Program-made: the position numbers and the translations under genes | The notes under the pieces: generated by a model | The model's database searches: none | Told to the model about the DNA's origin: nothing | The model's input: only the letters and a program-made list of their open reading frames with translations | In this document: positions 44,525 through 54,104 of the stretch, in pieces | Layout: each line of letters opens with the position of its first letter | Position numbering within the stretch: position 1 is the stretch's first letter | Assembly: GCF_051027545.1 (NCBI RefSeq) | Contig: NZ_CP194902.1 | Coordinates: forward strand, 3,596,001 to 3,660,000 | Length of the DNA: 64,000 nt | Origin: Methylocaldum sp002005105 | Lineage (GTDB): Bacteria > Pseudomonadota > Gammaproteobacteria > Methylococcales > Methylococcaceae | Direction of reading: 5' to 3'

Positions 44525-45793
44525 TTAGAAACTGATCCCCGCCTGCAGCCACCATTTTTGAGTGTCGACGTTGCCGGCAAACGCTCTCGGGTTGGACGAG
44601 TTGTAGTCGGCGAACTTGAAGAGCAGGGAATAATGCTTGCCGAATTTCTTTTCCACCTGTACGTCGAACTCCTCGCCATAGCGGATGCTGCCGGTATCGT
44701 CCCGGAAATCGTGGTAGACGAACCATAAATCCAAGCCGTACAGGCTGGTCTTGAACGTGCCGTACACGTCCCGGATGCCGTCGGGCGGCGTCACCAGGAA
44801 TTTGTCCGCCCAGCCCTGAAAGGCGTGCAGCGTCGCGAGCGGCGTACGGAAGCCCTGGCCGTTGTCCGAGCCCAGTTCCTCGAAGGACCCTTTAAAGACG
44901 AAGCCCCACAGATCGACCCCGCCTTCCGCCAGCCAATAATCGACCTTGAAGTCCTTCGGGTTTTCCGCATAGTCCTCCTGCCAGGCGTATTCGGCCGTGT
45001 AGAGGGCCTTGATTTTGTCGGTGATGGGCGTCGCGCCGTCAAAGCGAACGCCTACCGTCTGGGTGGAATTGGTGAGGGTATTGAAGGTTCGCGTCGGAAA
45101 GCTTTCGTTTTGATTGTCGTAATCCAGCCATTCACCGTGGACGATGAGTTTGCCCCAAGGGAGACCGGTGTAGGCAATGTTGAAGATCGGCGAATTCATG
45201 CCGATGGTGCGGGAGGTGACGTCCTGCACTTTCCAAATATAACCGGCGGTGATCGTGGTGTCGGGCAGGCTGGCGTTGGTGATGGCCACGGCGTCATAAG
45301 TCTGTTCCAGCTGCCGCCAGATGACGTTGCCGATGAAACGATGGTTGTCGAAGATGATGCGTTGACGGCCGACTTTTAGGTTGGTCTGAGGTAAACCGCT
45401 GTAATTCAGCCATAACTGGTTGACCTCGTTCTTCTGGGGATCGGCGATGACGGGATGTCGAGTCTTGTTGTTCCAGGTACTGTTGTACTCGTTGCTGAAG
45501 AGATCCTGGTTGCCTTCGTATTCGGCGAAGGCCTTGAGCCCGTGAAATTCCGGAGTCAAATAGCCGATGCGCGCCCGGATCATATCGGCCTTGGCGATTT
45601 CGGGCAGATTGGCCTGATCCACGTATTCGAACCGATACCGGATATCGATGTTGATCTTGCCGCCGCCGACGTTCAACGCCTTTTCGATACTCTCGTTAAT
45701 ACCCTCCGCAAAAACCGGGCTGGCCGTGCCGAGCCCCAGCATCAGAAGCCGCGCTAAGCTGCCGCTACTCAGCGGCTGCCTGATAATCCCCAT
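44525..45793 (-). CDS. Outer-membrane porin, alginate-export/OprD-like beta-barrel
   Basis: 422 residues from ATG 45793; a signal peptide ends at ASPVFA-EG. The rest is a beta-barrel with alternating aromatic strands (INIDIRYRFEYVDQANLPEI, LKAFAEYEGNQDLF, KYSLLFKFADYN-like C-terminus) and a terminal aromatic-rich GISF. The family appears to be alginate-export type porins, which are also found as general anion channels. Its leader has a sigma-54 promoter and an attenuator like those of narK, so it is probably the outer-membrane entry route for nitrate or nitrite; that substrate is inference. Confidence 0.72.
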   Translation of the reverse strand: MGIIRQPLSSGSLARLLMLGLGTASPVFAEGINESIEKALNVGGGKINIDIRYRFEYVDQANLPEIAKADMIRARIGYLTPEFHGLKAFAEYEGNQDLFSNEYNSTWNNKTRHPVIADPQKNEVNQLWLNYSGLPQTNLKVGRQRIIFDNHRFIGNVIWRQLEQTYDAVAITNASLPDTTITAGYIWKVQDVTSRTIGMNSPIFNIAYTGLPWGKLIVHGEWLDYDNQNESFPTRTFNTLTNSTQTVGVRFDGATPITDKIKALYTAEYAWQEDYAENPKDFKVDYWLAEGGVDLWGFVFKGSFEELGSDNGQGFRTPLATLHAFQGWADKFLVTPPDGIRDVYGTFKTSLYGLDLWFVYHDFRDDTGSIRYGEEFDVQVEKKFGKHYSLLFKFADYNSSNPRAFAGNVDTQKWWLQAGISF

Positions 45794-45829
45794 GACTGTA
45801 CCCCCATTCTGTTGTGATCCGATAAGCAA

Positions 45830-45874
45830 TAAAAAAGGCGTCGCCCGCAGTTGAAGAGCTGCGGGAGGACGCCT
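45830..45874 (-). terminator. Leader attenuator before the porin gene
   Basis: On the minus strand GGCGTCcTCCCGCAG pairs with CTGCGGGcGACGCC and is followed by TTTTTTATTG. It lies between the sigma-54-type promoter and the porin ATG, so it must be overcome for expression. The CAAAGGCGTC at its 5' side is shared with the narK leader, as expected of a NasT (ANTAR) antitermination target. Confidence 0.75.
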
Positions 45875-45929
45875 TTGTCCGGAAGTCGAGCGCCGCCGTC
45901 AGCGCGCGACTCTAGCTTTCATAGGACTA

Positions 45930-45945
45930 ACAGGAAGCGTGCCAA
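45930..45945 (-). promoter_or_regulatory. Sigma-54-type promoter of the porin gene
   Basis: TTGGCACGCTTCCTGT on the minus strand matches the -24 element (TGGCACG) perfectly and the -12 element (TTGC) partly (CTGT). It would start transcription about 120 nt before the porin ATG, ahead of the attenuator. GGTGCATCGGGTGC half-sites at 46018-46032 may be NtrC contacts. Confidence 0.5.
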
Positions 45946-46081
45946 GCTCGTTTAACGCGCTAAACAGCTCTGAAACAGCAGCTGGCGGCGCAGTGCGGAG
46001 GCGCCGGGCGGGTGGGCTGGTGCATCGGGTGCGACAAAAGAGTGCGCGATGCGCGAAAGGCGGGCGGAATTCGCCCCGAAG

Positions 46082-46660
46082 TCAGTCCGTCAGCCCTTCC
46101 AGAGTAAGCAGGGTCCTGGCTACGTCCGCGATGCGCATGTTGCGGCTCATGGCCGCTTTGCGCAGCAACTGATACGCTTCGTCCTCGCTCATTCCTTTTC
46201 GCTGCATCAAAATGCCCTTGGCCTTGTCCACCACTTTCCGGTCGGCTAGCTGGGTTTTGGTTTCGTGCAGTTCGCGCTTGAGCGCCTCGAATTCGCGAAA
46301 ACGGGCCATGGCCACCTCGACGATGGGCATGATGCGTTCCTGACTGAGGCCGTCCACCACATAGGCGCTTACCCCGGCCTGCACGGCCTGGCGGATGTAA
46401 TCGCCGTCGCGCTTGTTCGAGAACAGGATGATCGGCCTCGGCTGGTCGCGGCTAATCTCCCGCATTTGCTCCAAGGTGTCGCGGCCCGGCGCCTCCAGAT
46501 CCATGATCACCATGTCCGGCTGGCATTCCTTGAGTTCTCGAAGCAGGTTGTGGCCGTGCTTGATCCGGGCGACGACCTGATGTCCGGCATCGTGCAGCGC
46601 TTGCTCCAATATGGCGCTGCGTGCCGAATCCTGATCGACCAGCATGATTCTGAGGCTCAT
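46082..46660 (-). CDS. nasT: ANTAR-domain response regulator NasT
   Basis: 192 residues from ATG 46660 (MSLRIMLVDQDSARSAIL). An N-terminal receiver-like domain (about 1-120) is followed by a C-terminal ANTAR RNA-binding domain (about 130-190, VVDKAKGILMQRKGMSEDEAYQLLRKAAMSRNMRIADVA). The start overlaps the nasS stop (ATGA). NasT binds leader RNA of nitrate genes and prevents termination when released from NasS. Attenuators with a shared CAAAGGCGTC are present before narK and the porin. Confidence 0.92.
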   Translation of the reverse strand: MSLRIMLVDQDSARSAILEQALHDAGHQVVARIKHGHNLLRELKECQPDMVIMDLEAPGRDTLEQMREISRDQPRPIILFSNKRDGDYIRQAVQAGVSAYVVDGLSQERIMPIVEVAMARFREFEALKRELHETKTQLADRKVVDKAKGILMQRKGMSEDEAYQLLRKAAMSRNMRIADVARTLLTLEGLTD

Positions 46661-47982
46661 GGATTGACCTTGGCCAGTTCGTCCAGTGAAACCTGCCGAT
46701 TGTGCAGCTCGAAGCGCTCCAGATAATCCACCGGACGGAGCGCATCGAAGGTGCCGCCATCCAGGAACTGATCCGTACCCAGGATCATCGGCTCGGTGGC
46801 TTCCCGAAGCGTCCACGGTTCGCCGTGCTGCCCCTCGGTCTTGTAGTCCGCGGTGGGGAAGGGCAGGCCCAGAGCCTGGGCGGCTTCGCGGTAAAGATCG
46901 GGCCGATAGACCTCTTCGGCAAGCTTTCGCATGTCTACGGGATCGCGGAGTTGTCCCCAACGGTACATCTGAGTGATGAACCAGACGGCATGGGAGCGCC
47001 AGGGAAACGTCGCGGCATAACGGAAGAACACGTTGAAGTCGGGAAGCGGCGCGGGCGCGGCGTCGACCTGGTAGCGAAACGAGCCGACCATGGACATTTT
47101 CACCACGTCAGCCGGCGCGTTGACGTATTCCTCCCGAGCCAGAATATCGGCCACTTCGATACGGTTTTCCGGTTGATCAATCCATTGCGCCGCTTCCAGA
47201 AGCGCCATCAGCAAGGCACGGTGAGTATTGGGATGCCGCTCGGCCCACTCCCGGTTCACGCCCAGCACTTTTTCCGGCTTGTTGTTCCAGATTTCGTAAT
47301 CGGTGATCAGCGTGCGTCCGACGCCGGTGGCCACGGCCTGCGCGTTCCACGGTTCTCCGACGCAGTAACCGTCTATTTCTCCGCTGCTCAGGTACTTCAC
47401 CATGTGCGGCGGCGGGATCACGACCAGGCGCACGTCGCGGTCCGGATCGATGCCGCCGGCGGCCAGCCAGTAGCGCAGCATGTAGTTATGGGGGGAGAAC
47501 GGAAATACCGTTGCGAAGCACAAGGGCTCGCTTCCTGAGTTCTTGCCGGTATCGATGACTTTCTTCAGTGCACGGACGCTCATGGACCGCTCGGCTGCCG
47601 CCGCCGGATCGAGTTCGGCCATGCGCCGGTACAAGTCCAGGGAAACGGTAATGGCGTTGCCGTTGAGATCCAGGGACAGAGCGGCGATGGTCGGTTTTTT
47701 CAGTTCCCCGAGACCGAGCGTCGTGGCGATGGGCATGGGTGCCAGCATATGACCGCCGTCCAGCAAGCCGGCGAATACCTTGTCGCGGATATTGGCCCAG
47801 GACACCTCTCGGGAAAGTCTCGCTTCCAGCCCGTGTTTTCGAAAAAAACCTTTTTCGTAGGCGATGACGAGCGGTGCGCAGTCCGTCAGCGGGATGAAAC
47901 CCAAGTCGATCTGGGTTTTCTCGAGTCCTTCGCCGCCTGCCGCATGAACGCCAGGGCGCAGCCATTGGGGAACCGAGGTCAT
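46657..47982 (-). CDS. nasS: Nitrate sensor NasS (NrtA/CmpA-like, cytoplasmic)
   Basis: 441 residues of the NrtA/CmpA binding-protein fold (IDLGFIPLTDCAPLVIAYEKGFF, HMLAPMPIATTLGLG, SPHNYMLRYWLAAGGIDPD, IDGYCVGEPWNAQA) but without a signal peptide. That, with its 4-nt overlap with nasT, marks it as the nitrate/nitrite sensor NasS rather than a transporter component. In the absence of ligand NasS holds NasT inactive. Confidence 0.9.
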   Translation of the reverse strand: MTSVPQWLRPGVHAAGGEGLEKTQIDLGFIPLTDCAPLVIAYEKGFFRKHGLEARLSREVSWANIRDKVFAGLLDGGHMLAPMPIATTLGLGELKKPTIAALSLDLNGNAITVSLDLYRRMAELDPAAAAERSMSVRALKKVIDTGKNSGSEPLCFATVFPFSPHNYMLRYWLAAGGIDPDRDVRLVVIPPPHMVKYLSSGEIDGYCVGEPWNAQAVATGVGRTLITDYEIWNNKPEKVLGVNREWAERHPNTHRALLMALLEAAQWIDQPENRIEVADILAREEYVNAPADVVKMSMVGSFRYQVDAAPAPLPDFNVFFRYAATFPWRSHAVWFITQMYRWGQLRDPVDMRKLAEEVYRPDLYREAAQALGLPFPTADYKTEGQHGEPWTLREATEPMILGTDQFLDGGTFDALRPVDYLERFELHNRQVSLDELAKVNP

Positions 47983-48185
47983 GAGTTAAGGGTCTCCTTG
48001 TCCAAAATTCTCCAGGATGGATTGGATTGTGAAGCGTCAAGAGCGTATCGGCTCCGATAGCAGTTACGACGCGAGTAGCCTGCCACGACGTTATGGTTTC
48101 AGCAATGATCGTGCCATACGGTCCAGTGCTTGGCCGTAGCCCAGACAGTCGGCAAGGGATTGCCGACCTACGTCATTCCGTTCGG

Positions 48186-48385
48186 CATTCGAGTGAACAT
48201 TCATCGTAGGATGGGTAGAGCGAAGCGAAACCCATCGATGGTGGGTTAGCCCCTAGTCTCCGCTCGGGACAGGCCCTTCGACAGGCTCCGCGTAACCCAC
48301 CGATTCGAGGTCGCTCGGTGGGTTACGGCCTCCGGCCTAACCCACCCTACAAACATGAATTCTTTATTAAAAGCGATTTTGAATT
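48186..48385. repeat. Long GGGTGGGTTAG-family repeat, copy B
   Basis: Starts CATTCGAGTGAACATTCATCG like copy A at 29862 and contains the same GTAGGATGGGTAGAGCGAAGCG and GTAACCCACCGA/CGGTGGGTTACGG blocks, but with an inserted CCTTCGACAGGCTCCG. A REP unit GTCGGCAAGGGATTGCCGACC lies just before it (48149-48172). It sits in the 500-bp gap between nasA and nasS, which has no gene. Confidence 0.75.
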
Positions 48386-48488
48386 AGGCCGAGATAAGCG
48401 ATGCCTTAAATAGGAACATAGGCCGTTGAAGTGCACAAATACGAGGCAATGCTAGACGCCTTGTGCCGCCGCAGCGGCGCTGGTGTTT

Positions 48489-51215
48489 TTACCCCTGCAA
48501 TAAGGACTTGAGCTCGGGAATACAGGAACCGCAATTGGTTCCCGCTTTGAGTGCTGCACCAATTTGTTCCGTTGTCGACAGATTTTGCTTCTGAATGGCG
48601 CGTTTCAAGGTATTGATGCCGACCCCGAAACAGGAGCAGACGATACGCCCCTGATCATCCTCGGCCGAAGCCGGTTTTCCGGCCAAAAGGCTCATGCGTG
48701 CCCGATCGGGCACTTCATCCAGTGCGAATAGACCGGCCAGCCAACTGCGCGGCGGCAGCTCGAAGCTCCGGTCTATGAAGGCGCAAAACTGCAAACGTCC
48801 GCCGAGGAGGCGTGCGCAGCGGTACCGGCCCGAGTGGATGTCGGCGAACTCCAGCCATTCTTCCCTGCCGGGCACCGGCTCGGCGGACGCGGATTCGCGC
48901 GAACCCGAGGGATGGGTGAACAAGCCGCGCATCCAGACAGGCCAGTCCGAAGGTGACTCGGAATGTGCCAGCTCGTAAAGCCAATGGCCGTCTCCCCGTA
49001 TCGTGACGCGGTACTCGACCTCGATAGCGTCAAGCGGTTCGCGCGACAGCAAGAAGCCGTGCCACGCCGGCCGATAGGGCGCGATCCGGAGCGGCGTATG
49101 CTTGGATTCGGGTTCGCCGGACATCGGATCGGTTGCCGGGTTGACCAAGGCATTGATCAAGCCTTTGCTGGCATAGGGTCCGCTCCAGTGCATGGGCACG
49201 AACACCGATCCTGGCTGCTGGTCTTTACTGACGCGGGCGCGGACCAGGGCTTGGCCGAACCGGCTCTCGAGGCGAACCAGGGTTCCGTCCTGAATGGCGA
49301 ATCGGGCCGCATCGTGGGGGTTCAGCTCGGCGTAAGGCTCGGGAACATGGTTGGTCAAGCGGGCGGTTTTTCCCGTGCGGGTCATGGTGTGCCATTGATC
49401 GCGGACGCGCCCGGTATTGAGCACCAGCGGATAGGCCGCGTCGGGCGGGTTGGCCGGCGCTTTGGGGACCACCGGCACCATTCCGGCGCGGCGGCCGAAG
49501 TTTGAAAGCCCGCCTGCGTCGAACAGGCGAGACGCGCCGTTCGGATGATGCCCATTTACCGGCCACTGGATCGGCTTCAAGGCTTCATAGCCGGCGCGAT
49601 CGAGTTCCGCGAGACCGGAAATGTCGAACACCCGTTTGCCGTCGTTCCGAAGGCCGGACAAATGGGCGTGCTCCAGGAAAATTTCCCAAGCTGACCCGTA
49701 GCGAAAACCTTCCTCGTATCCCATACGCTGGGCAACCCGGCTGACGATCCACCAATCCGGCTTGGCTTCGCCCGGCGCTGCCAGAAATGCCCGCTGGCGC
49801 GAAATGCGACGCTCCGAGTTGGTGACGGTGCCGTCCTTCTCACCCCAGGCCAGCGCGGGCAGGTTCACATGTGCGTAGGCGCCCAAGTCGGTGCCCGACT
49901 CGCATTCGGAAACCACCACGAATTCGCAGCGGCGGAGCGCGTCCCGCACCGCGTTCGCGTCCGGCAGGCTCACGGCCGGATTGGTGGCCATGATCCAGAC
50001 TGCCTTGATGCGTCCCTCGGCGATCGCCTGAAACAACTCCACGGCCTTGAGTCCGGACTTATCCGGCATGCGCGGCGCATTCCAGTACTCCTGCACGAGA
50101 GCCCGGTGTTCGGGATTCTCGATGTCGAGATGCGCCGCGAGCTGATTGGCGAGTCCGCCGACCTCCCGCCCGCCCATGGCGTTGGGCTGGCCGGTCAGGG
50201 AGAAGGGGCCCATGCCCGGTTTGCCGATCCGCCCGGTGGCAAGATGAACGTTGATGATGCTGTTGACCTTGTCGGTGCCGCTGGACGACTGGTTGACCCC
50301 TTGCGACCAGGCGGTGACGACTTTTTCGGTGCGGGCGAACCATTGGTAAAAGCTCGCGAGGTCCTCTTCGGGAATACCGCAGATCCTGGCAATAGCGGGC
50401 AGGGAGGGAGCCGTTTTGCGCGCGTTCTCGAACGCTTCGGCATAGCGACCGAGATGATTTTCCAGGAAGGCGAAATCGATCCTGTCATCCTGGCGCAGAT
50501 AATTCAGGAGTCCGTTGAACAGAACCACGTCGGTACCCGGCCGTATCGGGAGATGCAGATCGGCGGACTGACTCGTCGCCGTGCGGCGCGGATCGATGTT
50601 GACGATCTTCAGGCGGGGATTTTCCCGTTTGGCCGCAACCAGACGCTGAAACAGCACCGGATGGCACCAGGCCGCGTTGGAACCGACCAGCACGACGAGA
50701 TCGGCCAGTTCCAGGTCCTCGTAACAGCCGGGCACGACATCCTCGCCGAAGGCCCGTTTCTGGGCCGCGACCGTGGACGACATGCAGAGGCGGGAATTGG
50801 TATCGATATTTCCAGAGCCGATGAAACCCTTCATCAGCTTGTTCGCGACGTAATAGTCCTCGGTCAAGAGCTGACCGGAGACGTAGAACGCCACCGAGTC
50901 GGGACCGTGGATATCGATGATCCGTCGAAACGTGTCGGCGACGGTGCCTAGCGCTTCGTCCCAACTCACCCGCCGGCCCCTGATCTCGGGATAAAGCAGC
51001 CGAGTTTCCAGCGACAGGGTTTCTCCGAGCGACGAGCCCTTGGAGCAAAGCCGCCCGAAATTGGACGGATGTTCCGGATCGCCCTTGATGTCCGCCGACT
51101 CGGGACCGCGCGGCTTGGCCAGCACGCCGCAGCCGACGCCACAGTAGGGACAGGTGGTGGCGATGGGCGCATCGTCCGCTGTTAAGGACGGATCTGAGAG
51201 CGGTGCAGAACTCAC
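48489..51215 (-). CDS. nasA: Assimilatory nitrate reductase, large catalytic subunit
   Basis: 908 residues from GTG 51215, which has an AGAGGAAG ribosome binding site; a TTG 15 codons upstream is possible. The N-terminal [4Fe-4S] ligands are in TTCPYCGVGCGVLAK plus FGRLCSKGSSLG, followed by the molybdopterin-binding body (TNSRLCMSSTVAAQKRAFGED; TGQPNAMGGREVGG). The last 55 residues are a BFD-like [2Fe-2S] domain (CSCFGVGINTLKRAI...TNCGSCIPELK), as in Klebsiella NasA. It reduces nitrate to nitrite in the cytoplasm. It follows nirD by 63 nt. Confidence 0.95.
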   Translation of the reverse strand: MSSAPLSDPSLTADDAPIATTCPYCGVGCGVLAKPRGPESADIKGDPEHPSNFGRLCSKGSSLGETLSLETRLLYPEIRGRRVSWDEALGTVADTFRRIIDIHGPDSVAFYVSGQLLTEDYYVANKLMKGFIGSGNIDTNSRLCMSSTVAAQKRAFGEDVVPGCYEDLELADLVVLVGSNAAWCHPVLFQRLVAAKRENPRLKIVNIDPRRTATSQSADLHLPIRPGTDVVLFNGLLNYLRQDDRIDFAFLENHLGRYAEAFENARKTAPSLPAIARICGIPEEDLASFYQWFARTEKVVTAWSQGVNQSSSGTDKVNSIINVHLATGRIGKPGMGPFSLTGQPNAMGGREVGGLANQLAAHLDIENPEHRALVQEYWNAPRMPDKSGLKAVELFQAIAEGRIKAVWIMATNPAVSLPDANAVRDALRRCEFVVVSECESGTDLGAYAHVNLPALAWGEKDGTVTNSERRISRQRAFLAAPGEAKPDWWIVSRVAQRMGYEEGFRYGSAWEIFLEHAHLSGLRNDGKRVFDISGLAELDRAGYEALKPIQWPVNGHHPNGASRLFDAGGLSNFGRRAGMVPVVPKAPANPPDAAYPLVLNTGRVRDQWHTMTRTGKTARLTNHVPEPYAELNPHDAARFAIQDGTLVRLESRFGQALVRARVSKDQQPGSVFVPMHWSGPYASKGLINALVNPATDPMSGEPESKHTPLRIAPYRPAWHGFLLSREPLDAIEVEYRVTIRGDGHWLYELAHSESPSDWPVWMRGLFTHPSGSRESASAEPVPGREEWLEFADIHSGRYRCARLLGGRLQFCAFIDRSFELPPRSWLAGLFALDEVPDRARMSLLAGKPASAEDDQGRIVCSCFGVGINTLKRAIQKQNLSTTEQIGAALKAGTNCGSCIPELKSLLQG

Positions 51216-51278
51216 GTTTCTCTTCCTCTTAATAACGAAGTGTGGCTGGGATAAGGGCAAACGTTCACGGAATTCCGG

Positions 51279-51599
51279 CTATTCCGGCCTGTCGAGCTGC
51301 AACCACAACCTTTCGTTTTCCAGCCTTACCGGAAAGCATGCCGTTCGGCCCTCGTCCGGCGGAGCGGCATCGCCGGACGCCAGGTCGATCACCCAGTTGT
51401 GCAACGGACAGGCCACCCGCTTTCCGCATACGATGCCTTGGGAGAGCGGCCCACCTTTGTGCGGACAGAGGTCGCGAACCGCGAAAATTTCGTCGTTCAG
51501 GGTGCGGAAGATGGCGACATTGCCGGCCGGCGTGGCGACGACGCGAGCGCCTTGGCGGGGAATGTCCTCGATTCGGCCGATTTCGATCCAGTCGCTCAT
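51279..51599 (-). CDS. nirD: Nitrite reductase small subunit (Rieske type)
   Basis: 106 residues from ATG 51599 (MSDWIEIGRIEDIP), preferred because GTAGGA stands 8 nt before it; an ATG three codons earlier overlaps the nirB stop. The Rieske [2Fe-2S] ligands are intact (DLCPHKGGPLSQG and VACPLHNW), unlike the degenerate E. coli NirD. It is the electron-transfer partner of NirB. It overlaps or abuts nirB. Confidence 0.92.
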   Translation of the reverse strand: MSDWIEIGRIEDIPRQGARVVATPAGNVAIFRTLNDEIFAVRDLCPHKGGPLSQGIVCGKRVACPLHNWVIDLASGDAAPPDEGRTACFPVRLENERLWLQLDRPE

Positions 51600-51604
51600 G
51601 ACAT

Positions 51605-54043
51605 TCATCCTACTTTCCTCAAGGGTTCGAAGTGTTGCCGCTCGGATTCCTTGGCGAGAACCGCCCATGGATCGATCTGGGCGCTTTTCTGCGATTCGAG
51701 AAACCGCTCGTACAAGGCGCGTCGGCTTTCCGGATTCGAGACGATGCGCTCCTGGACATAAGCGAGACCGACGCGTTCGATCCAGTGCGCGGTCCGCTCC
51801 AGGTAGCGGGCTTCTTCCCGGTATAGCTGCATATAGGCGCCGCAGTATTCCTTCACTTCCTCTTCCGTATCGACCTTGCACAGAAAATCGGTGGCGCGGA
51901 CCTTCACGCCGCCGTTGCCGCCGACGTGAAGTTCCCAGCCTGAATCCACCGCCACCACGCCGAAGTCCTTGATCGTGGCCTCGGCGCAGTTGCGCGGGCA
52001 GCCCGATACCGCCATCTTGACCTTGGCCGGCGTCCACGACCCCCAGGTCATTTTTTCGAGGTCTATGCCCATCTTGGTGGAATCTTGCGTGCCGAACCGG
52101 CACCATTCCTTGCCGACGCAGGTTTTGACCGTGCGCAGCGATTTGCCGTAGGCATGGCCGGAGACGAGGCCGTGCTTGCCGAGTTCCGCCCAAACCGCCG
52201 GAAGCTGTTGTTTCGGGACGCCCAGAAGATCGATACGCTGGCCGCCGGTGATCTTGACCGTCGGAATCTCGAACTTTTCGGCCACGTCGGCGATGGCGCG
52301 CAGCTCCCGAGGATTGGTGACGCCGCCCCAAATCCGCGGCACCACTGAATAGGTGCCGTCCTTCTGGATATTGGCGTGGGCCCGCTCGTTGATGAAGCGC
52401 GACTGCGGATCGTCCAGGTATTCGTTGGGCCACTGGCAGAGCAGGTAATAATTGAGCGCGGGACGGCAGGAATGGCAGCCGTCGACGGTTTTCCAATCGA
52501 GGAATCGCATCACTTCGGGAATCGTCTTGAGATTTTCCGCGCGAATGGCCTCTCGCACTTCTTCATGGGTATGGTCGGTGCATTTGCATAGCGGCTTTTT
52601 GGCCGGGCTGACCGAGTAATCGCTGCCCAGGGTGCTTTGCAGGATCTGCTCCACCAAACCGGTGCACGAGCCGCAGGAAGCCGATGCCTTGGTATGGGTG
52701 CGCACGTCATCCAGAGTGAATAGCTTTTTCTGAACGATGGCGTCGACGATGGTCTTCTTGCAGACGCCGTTGCAGCCGCAGACCTCCGCCGTGTCCGGCA
52801 TGAGCGCTGCGCGGTTGTCCGCCCCGTGGCCGGCATCGCCCAAATGCGCCTGTCCGAACAGGATGTTTTCCCGGAAAGCGGAGATATCGGTGCCGTCCCG
52901 CATCAACTGGAAGTACCAGGCGCCGTCGCCGGTATCGCCATAAAGCACCGCGCCCTTGATGCGGTTGGATTCGACCACCAGCTTCTTGTAGATGCCTCGG
53001 GCGGGATCTTGAAACAACAATTCTTCGTAGCCGTTTCCGCCCTGAAACTCGCCGGCGGAGAAAAGATCGATGCCGGTCACTTTCAGCTTGGTGGACGTCA
53101 CCGAGCCCTCGTAGCGCGCGATGCCGTATTCCGCCAGGTGATTCGCGCAGACCTTGGCCTGCTCGAAAAGCGGGGCCACCAGGCCGAAAAGCTGCTTCCG
53201 GTGTTGCACGCATTCGCCTACGGCATAAATGCGGGGATCGAAGGTTTGCAGGGTGTCGTTGACCAGGATGCCTCGCTCGCAATGGATGCCGGCGCTCTTG
53301 GCGAGATCGACGTTGGGGCGGATGCCCACTGCCATGACCACCAGATCGGCCGGGGTTTCCGAGCCGTCCTTGAAGCGTACGCCGGTGACGCGGTCGTGGC
53401 CGAGGATAGCTTCGGTCTGCGCTTCCATTCGGAAATCGAGGCCGCTGTCCTCGAGCGCCCGTTTCAAAAGGTCCGCGGCAGGTTTGTCCAGTTGCCTTTC
53501 CATCAGGGTATCGAGGAGATGCACGACAGTAACCGCCATCCCCCGCTTTTTCAGCCCATTGGCCGCTTCAAGCCCCAAGAGGCCGCCGCCGATGACGATC
53601 GCATGCCGGTACTTCTGCGAAGCCTCCAGCATCAGTTCCACGTCGCGGATGTCGCGAAAACCGATTACGCCCGGCAAATCCCTGCCTGGGACCGGCAGCA
53701 TGAAAGGCATGGAGCCGGTGGCGAGCAGCAGGCGGTCGTAGCCGGCCTCCAGCCCGTCTTCGGTCCGAACCAGCCGCCGCCGGCGGTCGATCGCGACGAT
53801 CTTCCGCCCCTTGTGCAGCGTGATGCCGTTCGACGCGTACCAGTCGTCATCGTTCAAGATGATGTCGTTCAGCGTCTTTTCGCCGGCCAGGACCGGGGAC
53901 AGGAGGATACGGTTGTAATTGCAGTGCGGTTCGGCACCGAACACGGTGACGTCGTATGCGTCGGGAGCGATTTTCAGCAGCTCCTCGACTGTGCGTATGC
54001 CGGCCATGCCGTTGCCGATTACGATGAGTTTCTGTTTTTTCAT
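51605..54043 (-). CDS. nirB: NADH-dependent nitrite reductase large subunit
   Basis: 812 residues. N-terminal FAD/NAD pyridine nucleotide reductase (KLIVIGNGMAGIRTVEELL; AIVIGGGLLGLEAANGLKK), BFD-like [2Fe-2S] region (CGCNGVCKKTIVDAI; SCGSCTGLVEQIL), then siroheme/[4Fe-4S] nitrite/sulfite reductase domain with CVGKEWCRFGTQDS and GCPRNCAEATIKDFG. It reduces nitrite to ammonium with NADH in the cytoplasm. The ribosome binding site GGAGG is strong. It is co-directional with the kinase gene 360 nt upstream. Confidence 0.96.
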   Translation of the reverse strand: MKKQKLIVIGNGMAGIRTVEELLKIAPDAYDVTVFGAEPHCNYNRILLSPVLAGEKTLNDIILNDDDWYASNGITLHKGRKIVAIDRRRRLVRTEDGLEAGYDRLLLATGSMPFMLPVPGRDLPGVIGFRDIRDVELMLEASQKYRHAIVIGGGLLGLEAANGLKKRGMAVTVVHLLDTLMERQLDKPAADLLKRALEDSGLDFRMEAQTEAILGHDRVTGVRFKDGSETPADLVVMAVGIRPNVDLAKSAGIHCERGILVNDTLQTFDPRIYAVGECVQHRKQLFGLVAPLFEQAKVCANHLAEYGIARYEGSVTSTKLKVTGIDLFSAGEFQGGNGYEELLFQDPARGIYKKLVVESNRIKGAVLYGDTGDGAWYFQLMRDGTDISAFRENILFGQAHLGDAGHGADNRAALMPDTAEVCGCNGVCKKTIVDAIVQKKLFTLDDVRTHTKASASCGSCTGLVEQILQSTLGSDYSVSPAKKPLCKCTDHTHEEVREAIRAENLKTIPEVMRFLDWKTVDGCHSCRPALNYYLLCQWPNEYLDDPQSRFINERAHANIQKDGTYSVVPRIWGGVTNPRELRAIADVAEKFEIPTVKITGGQRIDLLGVPKQQLPAVWAELGKHGLVSGHAYGKSLRTVKTCVGKEWCRFGTQDSTKMGIDLEKMTWGSWTPAKVKMAVSGCPRNCAEATIKDFGVVAVDSGWELHVGGNGGVKVRATDFLCKVDTEEEVKEYCGAYMQLYREEARYLERTAHWIERVGLAYVQERIVSNPESRRALYERFLESQKSAQIDPWAVLAKESERQHFEPLRKVG

Positions 54044-54104
54044 GGCTTACCTACCTCCGGGATGAATCCCATTCGTCAAATCAACTTTCGTAGGATGCGG
54101 GGAC

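Noticed and set aside
46661..46960. N-terminal extension of NasT
   Set aside because: It lies wholly inside nasS in another frame; the ATG at 46660 starts the receiver domain and overlaps the nasS stop.
51279..52496. 405-residue minus-strand frame covering nirD
   Set aside because: Only its last 106 residues are NirD; the rest is an Arg-rich shadow of nirB.
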